DNA from: Desulfobacula sp.
GTDB lineage: Bacteria; Desulfobacterota; Desulfobacteria; Desulfobacterales; Desulfobacteraceae
Direction of reading: 5' to 3'
Assembly: GCA_018702715.1 (NCBI GenBank)
Contig: JABIYQ010000311.1
Location: 1-5,947 of the forward strand
Length of the DNA: 5,947 nt
Part shown: positions 1 to 5,441 of the stretch, one piece after another
How the letters are laid out: each line of letters opens with the position of its first letter
Numbering within the stretch: position 1 is the stretch's first letter
Program-made: the position numbers and the translations under genes
Notes under the pieces: generated by a model
Database searches by the model: none
Told to the model about the DNA's origin: nothing
The model's input: the letters and a program-made list of their open reading frames with translations, nothing else

Positions 1-149
1 ATTTTGCGTCGTCTTAACTGACATGGTTTCTCAAAATGTTTTTTCACTTTAAGACGTTTGAAGAGGCCATCATTCTGGATTTTTTTCTTCAATATTCTTA
101 ATGCTCTTTCAACATCGTTGTCAATAACCGTTACTGTAATTTCCTTCAA
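1..149 (-). CDS. rpsU: 30S ribosomal protein S21, N-terminal 49 codons (runs off left edge)
   Basis: Small basic protein of the 30S subunit that in well-studied bacteria helps base-pairing of mRNA leaders with the 3' end of 16S rRNA. Read on the minus strand it begins MKEITVTVID and continues through an S21-type core, with ERALRILKKK at about residues 14-23, FKRLKVKKHFEKP at 30-42, and an Arg-rich QLRRRK at the edge. The usual family length is 60-70 residues, so only the basic C-terminal tail is missing. The start is a TTG at 149-147: an in-frame TGA lies just upstream, no ATG or GTG occurs in the visible frame, and an AAAGGGG ribosome-binding site sits nine bases upstream. It lies downstream of adk in the same orientation, but a strong terminator separates them, so it probably has its own promoter in 150-240. 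Identity is secure; the exact start is slightly less so. Confidence 0.93.
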   Translation of the reverse strand, partial: MKEITVTVIDNDVERALRILKKKIQNDGLFKRLKVKKHFEKPCQLRRRK

Positions 150-158
150 AAAACATCG

Positions 159-165
159 CCCCTTT
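159..165 (-). promoter_or_regulatory. ribosome-binding site that fixes the TTG start of rpsU
   Basis: On the minus strand AAAGGGG is followed by nine bases and then TTG. Two ATGs close by (at 168-166 and 156-154 on the minus strand) are in another frame. That frame runs through the start of rpsU and stops after 15 codons, so they cannot start S21. The TTG is therefore the only reasonable initiation codon in the S21 frame. Confidence 0.55.
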
Positions 166-201
166 CATAGTGTATTTAAATACCGAGATATTTATAACCG
201 A

Positions 202-216
202 ACTTTGTAACAAAGT
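202..216. repeat. perfect 15-bp inverted repeat upstream of rpsU
   Basis: ACTTTGT, one central A, ACAAAGT: seven-base arms that match perfectly, centred about 60 bp upstream of the rpsU TTG and 26 bp beyond the adk terminator stem. A second, AT-only-core palindrome (GTATTTAAATAC, 172-183) lies closer to the gene. The location in the presumed rpsU promoter region fits a dimeric regulator's operator. No regulator is encoded in the window, and the binding protein, if any, is unknown. Confidence 0.4.
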
Positions 217-234
217 AATGCCCTAAAAGCAAGG

Positions 235-277
235 AAAAATTAAAGCCTTTCTGTTTAAATTGAAAACAGAAAGGCTT
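235..277 (-). terminator. intrinsic terminator of adk
   Basis: A perfect 14-bp stem (243-256 with 264-277, core GCCTTTCTG/CAGAAAGGC) with a 7-base loop is followed, in the minus direction only, by TTTAATTTTT. It begins 20 bp past the adk stop codon. In the plus direction the bases after the hairpin are not T-rich, so it is one-way. It separates adk transcription from rpsU. Confidence 0.88.
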
Positions 278-296
278 ATAGGCAAAATTATAATAC

Positions 297-971
297 TTAG
301 AGTTTGGAAATTAATTCTGCAGTCACTTCCGGCAGTGCTTTTTCACCGGCCAGCGTGAAGTATTTGACTGTATCATCTTTGGCTGCCACATCTTTGAAAT
401 AATAGGAAGATGCAAGCGTGCCTGTATCAGTGTCATAATAAATGGAGTGGCGTTTATCGATAGCCGTTTCATCCTGGTCATCGTCACGTTTGGTTAATTC
501 ACCGCCGCAAACTCTGCATTTATCCCCATCCGGTTTGATGGCATCAATAAAAATGTTGTTTGGGTGGTTGTTGTCGTTTACGCAAAGTCGGCGGCCCATT
601 ATTCTGTTTTTTGCAATCTCCCTGTCAAGAAGCATTTCAATAACATAATTGAGTTTGATCCCTGCTTCTTCCAAGGATGCATGAAGTTTTTCCGCCTGGA
701 CTTTATTTCTGGGAAAACCGTCCAGAAGCCATCCGTTTTTGCAGTCATCTTGTTTGATTCTGTCAAGAACCATTGGGATTGTAATATCATCAGGAACAAG
801 ATCCCCTTTATCAATATATTCTTTTGCTTTTTTACCCAGTTCTGTTCCGCCTTTAATGTTTTCGCGGAAAATAGCGCCGGATTCAACGTGTGCAAAATTA
901 TATTTATCTTTCAGGATAGACCCCTGGGTTCCTTTGCCACTACCGTTTGGTCCAAAAAATAAAATGTTCAT
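297..971 (-). CDS. adk: adenylate kinase with metal-binding LID domain
   Basis: Catalyses ATP + AMP = 2 ADP in the cytoplasm and keeps the adenylate pool in balance. The 224-residue protein is a complete long-form Adk. The P-loop is GPNGSGKGTQ at residues 7-16; most Adks read GxPGxGKGTQ, but the GPNGSGKGTQ version matches what I recall of the Desulfovibrio enzyme. The AMP-binding region includes ESGAIFREN (30-38) and LLDGFPRN (82-89); RIMGRRLC (123-130) opens the LID. The LID carries C130, H136, C152 and C155. This spacing corresponds, one residue shifted, to the Cys129/His135/Cys151/Cys154 set of D. gigas adenylate kinase, which binds Zn, Co or Fe. The usual paired cysteines at the first half of the site are replaced by Cys...His. 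The ATG is preceded by AAGGA nine bases upstream. It has its own consensus promoter and terminator, so it is probably a single-gene transcript. Confidence 0.97.
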   Translation of the reverse strand: MNILFFGPNGSGKGTQGSILKDKYNFAHVESGAIFRENIKGGTELGKKAKEYIDKGDLVPDDITIPMVLDRIKQDDCKNGWLLDGFPRNKVQAEKLHASLEEAGIKLNYVIEMLLDREIAKNRIMGRRLCVNDNNHPNNIFIDAIKPDGDKCRVCGGELTKRDDDQDETAIDKRHSIYYDTDTGTLASSYYFKDVAAKDDTVKYFTLAGEKALPEVTAELISKL

Positions 972-1022
972 TAAAAAAATTCCTTTATAGTTAATATATG
1001 TAAAATCAGAACAACTTTTCTA

Positions 1023-1049
1023 ATTATAAGAGACGTTTTTATTTGTCAA
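1023..1049 (-). promoter_or_regulatory. sigma70-type promoter for adk
   Basis: On the minus strand TTGACA (1049-1044) and TATAAT (1028-1023) both match consensus exactly. The spacer is 15 bp, shorter than the usual 17. The predicted transcript would start near 1016 and give a leader of roughly 45 bases before the adk ATG. The -35 also reads TTGTCA on the plus strand, but no convincing -10 follows it in that direction. Confidence 0.72.
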
Positions 1050-1077
1050 GGCTAAGAAAAAACAGCTGGATATTTGC

Positions 1078-1259
1078 TTAAGAAATTTTGCATAACCCGT
1101 TCCAGGGTGATCGCCTTACGTCTGCTGGATGGACATTGCTACAAGCTCTATGATTTCTTCTGTCATGCCCGCGGGTCTGAGTATGTCCATAATTTCCAGT
1201 GGAGATTCAGGTTGGACAAGACAACCTGGATCGGAACGGGTTTGTGTAGATTGTACTAA
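1078..1259 (+). ncRNA. candidate structured RNA, 6S-RNA-like fold
   Basis: A GC-richer island in an otherwise very AT-rich gap that folds on the plus strand. The inner closing stem is AACCCGTTCC (1094-1103) with GGAACGGGTT (1233-1242), all Watson-Crick. It extends outward as 1084-1092 with 1243-1252 (one bulged U; three G-U pairs) and weakly to 1078/1259. An unpaired 5' strand (1104-1120) follows. The terminal stem pairs 1121-1128 with 1196-1203 and ATGGACAT (1129-1136) with ATGTCCAT (1183-1190), with a five-base bulge. A 10-bp hairpin (1204-1213 with 1223-1232) then sits exactly between the terminal stem and the closing stem. This is the 6S RNA plan (closing stem, central bubble, terminal stem, 3'-side hairpin) at about the right length (182 nt). 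Six G-U pairs would be A-C mismatches on the minus strand, which fixes the strand. 6S RNA binds the housekeeping RNA polymerase. No good promoter or terminator was found, so the ends are approximate and the family assignment is inference. Confidence 0.42.
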
Positions 1260-1455
1260 AAAATATGAAACAATAATATCAGGGTCGCAGCAAAATTATA
1301 TAATAAGGTTTCTATACTTTTGCTATGATTTGTTGTAATATCTGCATGATTTTGATCCTTTGTGACTCTTTGTATATAGGATAACTATCAAATTAGCGAA
1401 AAGGATAAAATAAGTCTAAATAAATCTCACAGTTTTTTAATAGGGAGAAAATGCT
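1260..1455. other. AT-rich upstream region of hcp, no gene
   Basis: This is the rest of the 484-bp gap between adk and hcp. It is strongly AT-rich with stop codons in all frames and no credible coding. It must hold the hcp promoter. The best spacing I can find is TTGATC (1352-1357), 17 bp, TATAGG (1375-1380), which is a weak match. TTTGAT (1351-1356) and ATCAAA (1387-1392) are inverted copies bracketing it. hcp genes in related bacteria are often under a CRP/FNR-family regulator (HcpR), but I cannot point to a convincing site. The hcp ribosome-binding site AGGGAG is at 1442-1447. Confidence 0.4.
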
Positions 1456-3132
1456 ATGTCTATGTTTTGTCATCAATGCCAGGAAACAATGAAAAACAAA
1501 GGTTGCAACATGAAGCAGGGAATGTGCGGAAAATCAGCTGAGGTTGCAAATCTTCAAGATTTATTTATTTGGGTGCTAAAGGGCATTTCCGTTTGGGGGT
1601 ATAAAGCAAAGGAATTTGGCATTTATGATAATGATGCAGGCTTTTTTATTGATAAGGGACTTTTTGCTACCATTACCAATGCTAATTTTGATAGAGAAGA
1701 TTTTATCGGGTTTATCAAAAAAGGGATTGATGTGAGGGATGGGCTAAAAGATCAATTCCTTAATGCCTATAAACAAAAAAACGGTACTAAATTTTCTTCT
1801 TTGGTTCCTGAATGTGCCACCTGGGCACCTGTTGATGATGAGGGTCTTTTGACAAAAGCAGACAAAGGCACTGGAGGGTGGCTGGAGATCGAAAATGAAG
1901 ATGAGCGCTCATTAAAGGCCACAATTCTATATGGGTTGAAGGGTATGTCTGCCTATGCAGAACATGCATATCAGATAAAAAAGTCGTGCAAGGAAATTTT
2001 TGAATTCCTTATGGAAGCTCTTGCTTCATTGGTTGATGAGGACAAATCCCAGGAAGATTTGTTCAGCCTTGTTATTAAAACCGGTGAAATGGGCGTAAAA
2101 ACAATGGCCCTCCTTGATGAAGCCAATACCACAGCCTATGGAACCCCTGAGATTACACAGGTCAATCTCGGGGTCGGGAAAAACCCCGGCATCCTGATAA
2201 CCGGACATGATCTGGTGGATCTTGAAGAGCTGCTTGAGCAGACTAAAGGTAAGGGAGTTGATGTCTATACTCATAGTGAAATGCTTCCCGCACATTATTA
2301 TCCTAAACTCAAACAACATACCCACCTTTTTGGTAATTATGGCAGTGCCTGGTGGCTACAGAAGGAAGATATGGCAAAATTTAATGGGCCCGTGCTTTTT
2401 ACTTCCAATTGTCTTGTACCACCAAAATCAGAATATAAAGATAAACTTTTTACAACAGGCGCTGTCGGATTTGCTGGCCTTCCCCATATTCCCGACAGAC
2501 AAGAAGGGGGTCAAAAAGATTTTTCAAGACTCATTGACATGGCCAAAACATGTGCTCCTCCGCAGGAGATTGAAACAGGGCAGATTACAGGGGGGTTTGG
2601 CCACAGCCAGGTTCTATCTCTTGCCGATAAAGTGATTGAAGCCGTTAAGTCCGGTGCCATTAAACGTTTTATTGTTATGGCAGGATGCGATGGCAGGCAT
2701 AAAACCCGGGATTATTATACGAAGGTGGCCCAAAAACTGCCAAAAGATGCAGTAATCCTGACTGCAGGTTGTGCAAAGTATAAATATAACAAACTTGATC
2801 TGGGTGAAATAGGTGGTATTCCAAGGGTTCTTGATGCGGGTCAATGTAATGATTCCTACTCTCTTGCAGTTGTTGCCATGGAATTACAGAAGGCTTTCGG
2901 GCTTGATGATATTAATGATCTTCCAATATCATTTGATATTGCATGGTATGAACAAAAGGCAGTATTGGTTCTTTTGGCGCTTCTTTCACTGGGTGTCAAG
3001 GGCATACGTCTTGGGCCTACACTTCCGGGTTTCTTATCACCTGGTATTGCAAATGCGCTCGTTGAAAAATTTGATATTAAACCGATAACGGCACCCAAGG
3101 AAGATATAGAAGCCATGATGGAAGGAAATTGA
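1456..3132 (+). CDS. hcp: hybrid cluster protein (hydroxylamine reductase / NO detoxification)
   Basis: Cytoplasmic iron-sulfur protein that reduces hydroxylamine in vitro and in E. coli acts as a high-affinity nitric oxide reductase and protein S-nitrosylase. The 558-residue product is full length and close to the Desulfovibrio enzyme. The N-terminal cubane ligands are C5, C8, C17 and C24. All hybrid-cluster ligands are present: H251, E275, C319, C411 (the persulfide cysteine, in AGCDGR), C439 (TAGCAKY), C464 (GQCNDS) and E499 (WYEQKA). The ATG at 1456 has AGGGAG eight bases upstream; the next in-frame ATG (codon 3) would be too far from it. The N-terminal spacing Cx2Cx8Cx6C is between the Desulfovibrio pattern (Cx2Cx8Cx5C) and the E. 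coli pattern (Cx2Cx11Cx6C). No hcr reductase lies beside it, as is usual for this class. No terminator is obvious before eno, so some read-through is possible. Confidence 0.97.
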   Translation: MSMFCHQCQETMKNKGCNMKQGMCGKSAEVANLQDLFIWVLKGISVWGYKAKEFGIYDNDAGFFIDKGLFATITNANFDREDFIGFIKKGIDVRDGLKDQFLNAYKQKNGTKFSSLVPECATWAPVDDEGLLTKADKGTGGWLEIENEDERSLKATILYGLKGMSAYAEHAYQIKKSCKEIFEFLMEALASLVDEDKSQEDLFSLVIKTGEMGVKTMALLDEANTTAYGTPEITQVNLGVGKNPGILITGHDLVDLEELLEQTKGKGVDVYTHSEMLPAHYYPKLKQHTHLFGNYGSAWWLQKEDMAKFNGPVLFTSNCLVPPKSEYKDKLFTTGAVGFAGLPHIPDRQEGGQKDFSRLIDMAKTCAPPQEIETGQITGGFGHSQVLSLADKVIEAVKSGAIKRFIVMAGCDGRHKTRDYYTKVAQKLPKDAVILTAGCAKYKYNKLDLGEIGGIPRVLDAGQCNDSYSLAVVAMELQKAFGLDDINDLPISFDIAWYEQKAVLVLLALLSLGVKGIRLGPTLPGFLSPGIANALVEKFDIKPITAPKEDIEAMMEGN

Positions 3133-3256
3133 CACAAATAATTCAATAATAGCCTTGAATGTCATAATGGATCTTGATATGAATGGGTGGCAGAAAAAAT
3201 CATGATTATTTTATAAAAATTTTAAGCCAAATAAATATTTATTCAAGGGGGGCACC

Positions 3257-4528
3257 ATGACGGAATTAATTGATGTAAGGGCAAGGGAAATACTTGATTC
3301 CAGAGGTAATCCAACTGTTGAAGTGGATGTTGTCTTAGCCTGTGGTGCAGAGGGCAGGGCAGCGGTTCCTTCCGGTGCCTCAACCGGCACAAGAGAAGCT
3401 TTGGAACTTCGGGATAAAGCTGAAAATCGTTTTCTAGGCAAAGGTGTTTTAAACGCAATTGCCAACGTAAATGAAGTAATAGCGCCTGAAATCATTGGAT
3501 ACGATGCCATGGATCAGGCAGGTCTTGACAGAACCATGATAGATATTGATGGCACTGAAAACAAATCAAGACTGGGTGCAAATGCTATTTTAGGCGTGTC
3601 CATGGCAGCTGCAAGAGCAGCAGCTAAAGCATGTGAAATTCCATTGTTCCAGCATCTGGGCGGGATTAATGCCAGATTACTGCCCGTTCCCATGATGAAT
3701 ATTATAAATGGCGGGGCCCATGCAGCAAACAATCTGGATATTCAGGAATTCATGATTCTTCCCTTTGGAGCAGGTTCTCTTACAGAAGCTGTTCGAATGG
3801 GTGCTGAGACTTTTCATCATCTTGCAAAGATATTAAAAGGGGAAGGATTGAGTACAGCAGTAGGGGATGAAGGCGGATTTGCCCCAAATCTTAAATCCAA
3901 TGAAGAAGCGTTGGAATATATAATCAATGCCATTGAGGCAGCCGGTTACAGACCTGGTAAGGATATAGGTATCGCACTTGATGCTGCTGCTTCAGAATTT
4001 TATAAAGATGGCAAATATATCTTTGCATCAGAAGGCAAGGAGCTTTCAGCCATTGATTTGATTGATTATTATGAAAAACTGATTGGAAAATATCCTTTAT
4101 ATTCCATAGAAGACGGCCTTGCTGAAGGAGATTGGGATTCATGGGGAATTATGACCGAACGGCTTGGAAATTCCATACAGATCGTTGGCGATGATATTTT
4201 TGTAACAAATCCTGATATTTTTCAAAGAGGAATTGAACTGGGAATTGCCAATTCGATCCTGATTAAATTAAATCAGATTGGAACGGTCACAGAAACCCTG
4301 GATACAATTCAAATGGCTAAGGAATCGGGTTATACAACTATTGTTTCCCATCGATCAGGAGAAACAGAGGACTCTTTTATTGCCGACCTTGCCGTGGGTA
4401 TAAATGCAGGACAGATAAAAACAGGATCAATGTCCAGAAGTGACAGAGTGGCTAAATATAATCAACTCATCAGGATTGAAGAAATGCTGGGAGAAAGTGC
4501 ATCGTTTCCTGAAAATCTTTTTGTATGA
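3257..4528 (+). CDS. eno: enolase (2-phosphoglycerate dehydratase)
   Basis: Interconverts 2-phosphoglycerate and phosphoenolpyruvate in glycolysis and gluconeogenesis; Mg-dependent and cytoplasmic. The 423-residue length is normal. Visible landmarks: the mobile loop SGAST at 39-43; H155 in NGGAHAANN; E164 in DIQEF; E205 in VGDEGGFAP, the catalytic acid/base glutamate; the Mg ligands D242 (ALDAA), E285 (SIEDGLAE) and D312 (GDDIF); the catalytic K337 in LIKLNQIGT; H365-R366-S367 in SHRSGET; and K388 in IKTGSMSRSD. All catalytic residues are intact. In the H155 loop this protein has HAANN where HADNN is common. The ATG is preceded by a run of six G (3247-3252) only four bases away, an unusual but strong purine ribosome-binding site. 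No terminator follows, and the next gene starts 62 bp on, so it probably leads an operon with the secreted protein and pyrG. Confidence 0.98.
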   Translation: MTELIDVRAREILDSRGNPTVEVDVVLACGAEGRAAVPSGASTGTREALELRDKAENRFLGKGVLNAIANVNEVIAPEIIGYDAMDQAGLDRTMIDIDGTENKSRLGANAILGVSMAAARAAAKACEIPLFQHLGGINARLLPVPMMNIINGGAHAANNLDIQEFMILPFGAGSLTEAVRMGAETFHHLAKILKGEGLSTAVGDEGGFAPNLKSNEEALEYIINAIEAAGYRPGKDIGIALDAAASEFYKDGKYIFASEGKELSAIDLIDYYEKLIGKYPLYSIEDGLAEGDWDSWGIMTERLGNSIQIVGDDIFVTNPDIFQRGIELGIANSILIKLNQIGTVTETLDTIQMAKESGYTTIVSHRSGETEDSFIADLAVGINAGQIKTGSMSRSDRVAKYNQLIRIEEMLGESASFPENLFV

Positions 4529-4551
4529 TTTTTAATTTACCAGTTATCTTT

Positions 4552-4602
4552 AGATTATGAAAAAGAGAAGATTATGAAAAAAAGAAGGTTATGAAAAAAA
4601 GA
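4552..4602 (+). repeat. three tandem 17-bp copies spanning the start of the secreted-protein gene
   Basis: The units are 4552-4568 (AGATTATGAAAAAGAGA), 4569-4585 (AGATTATGAAAAAAAGA) and 4586-4602 (AGGTTATGAAAAAAAGA). Each differs from its neighbour by one base. The third unit contains the ATG and the first codons of the downstream gene. Each unit carries its own ATG (4557, 4574, 4591). The array looks like slippage-type duplication of the translation start. Confidence 0.92.
4557..4594 (+). promoter_or_regulatory. two chained leader mini-ORFs (MKKRRL) coupled to the next gene
   Basis: The ATG at 4557 opens a six-codon frame (MKKRRL) whose TGA (4575-4577) overlaps the second ATG (4574-4576) as ATGA. 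The second ATG opens another MKKRRL whose TGA (4592-4594) overlaps the real start codon (4591-4593), again as ATGA. ATGA overlaps are the classic arrangement for translational coupling. The only purine-rich stretches, GAGAAG and AAGAAGG, lie three and two bases from their ATGs, closer than an efficient Shine-Dalgarno site should. Initiation at the main start may therefore depend on re-initiation. That the mini-ORFs are translated is inference. Confidence 0.35.
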
Positions 4603-5421
4603 TTTTTTTCGACTTTTTTCGTGCTGTTTTTCATCCTGATGAGGGGAATGGCTGAGGCCTTTGTCCCCCAGGCGCCCCACCTACTTCACCTTGTTGTAGA
4701 GAAGATCAAACAGCCTGTTGGTATTGAAGCCTTTCAGACAAAAAAAATAATAAATTACCAGGACACCCAAAAAGAGTATATAGAATTAAATGAAAAACTG
4801 ATTTACGAATACCCCAACCGGCTTCGATCTGAAATCATTTCTGATACCATAACAAGTTTCACAGTTGAATCTAATTTCAGATTTATAAAAGTGATGGATG
4901 GCGTTATTGTTTCACATGATAAGCTGTTGGTGGATCTGTATACAGACATCCTTTTTTCCCGTGATTATGAAAGCCTTTTAATCCAGATTAGTCTGGCAGG
5001 AGTTGATACTGACAAAGTATCCTTTCAAAGATATAATGATACCATTTGTTATGTAATAGGCCGTCCTTTTTCAAAAGGGGAATCCTTTTCAGGGCTCTGG
5101 ATAGAAAAGGATACTATTTTTCCAATAAGATATGTGGTTGAAAAAAATGGACTAAAGGCTGAATTTTTATATCAAAATTGGCAACGGTTCAGCAGGACCT
5201 GGTATCCTATGCAAGTCAGTATTTTTTTAGACAATAAATTATTTGCCACGGTTGATTTGAGAAGTTTGGATTTGAAATCAGGGGCTTCACAGTCTTTATT
5301 TGATATTGGGTATATTGAAAGATTATATCCTGTAAATAATTCTGACCCTTTAGGTGAGAATACCAAACAGGTTGATGAACTTGACAAACGGCTGGAAGAT
5401 TTTAAAAAACTATATGAATAA
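4591..5421 (+). CDS. secreted periplasmic protein of unknown function, possibly LolA-like
   Basis: I do not recognise this 276-residue protein by name. It begins with a clear Sec signal peptide: KKR at residues 2-4, a hydrophobic stretch FFSTFFVLFFILM (5-17), and an A-E-A cleavage motif with the cut expected after A23. There is no lipobox cysteine, so it should be a soluble periplasmic protein. The mature part has many alternating hydrophobic/polar stretches that look like beta strands (for example LIYEYPNRLRSEII, FRFIKVMDGVIV, FPIRYVVEKNGLKAEFLY), a single cysteine in TICYVIG, and a charged helical C-terminus (DELDKRLEDFKKLYE). An N-terminal helix (LLHLVVEKIK) followed by strands recalls the LolA/LolB lipoprotein-carrier fold, but this is a guess from pattern only. 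It lies between eno and pyrG (20 bp before pyrG), probably co-transcribed. The start at 4591 is supported by the signal peptide; the ribosome-binding site is abnormal. Confidence 0.85.
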   Translation: MKKRFFSTFFVLFFILMRGMAEAFVPQAPHLLHLVVEKIKQPVGIEAFQTKKIINYQDTQKEYIELNEKLIYEYPNRLRSEIISDTITSFTVESNFRFIKVMDGVIVSHDKLLVDLYTDILFSRDYESLLIQISLAGVDTDKVSFQRYNDTICYVIGRPFSKGESFSGLWIEKDTIFPIRYVVEKNGLKAEFLYQNWQRFSRTWYPMQVSIFLDNKLFATVDLRSLDLKSGASQSLFDIGYIERLYPVNNSDPLGENTKQVDELDKRLEDFKKLYE

Positions 5422-5441
5422 TTTTAAACAAGAGAGGAATA

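Noticed and set aside
1043..1071. Plus-strand promoter for the candidate RNA using TTGTCA, the overlapping complement of the adk -35.
   Set aside because: At 17 bp the -10 position reads CTGGAT, a poor match, and no better hexamer is at an allowed spacing.
1116..1190. Minus-strand 24-codon frame beginning MDILRPAGMTEE and ending at TAA, open upstream to about 1290, which reads rather like a protein C-terminus.
   Set aside because: It has no good ribosome-binding site, no ATG further upstream and no family I recognise. The same bases form the plus-strand stems with strand-specific G-U pairs, so RNA structure explains the island better. A decayed gene remnant remains possible.
1074..1338. Two plus-strand open frames (61 and 69 codons) in the adk-hcp gap.
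   Set aside because: They are rich in Ser, Cys and Trp with no ribosome-binding site or recognisable motif, and overlap each other and the structured island.
1351..1392. TTTGAT...ATCAAA inverted copies bracketing the weak hcp promoter, considered as an HcpR/FNR-type site.
   Set aside because: Half-sites are 30 bp apart, far wider than a CRP/FNR operator, and six-base inverted matches are common by chance in AT-rich DNA.
3141..3160. ATTCAA/TTGAAT hairpin after hcp as a terminator.
   Set aside because: Only six A/T-rich pairs and no following T-run.
3230..3243. 14-bp AT-only palindrome just before the eno ribosome-binding site.
   Set aside because: Pure A/T low-complexity sequence; such palindromes are expected by chance and no operator can be inferred.
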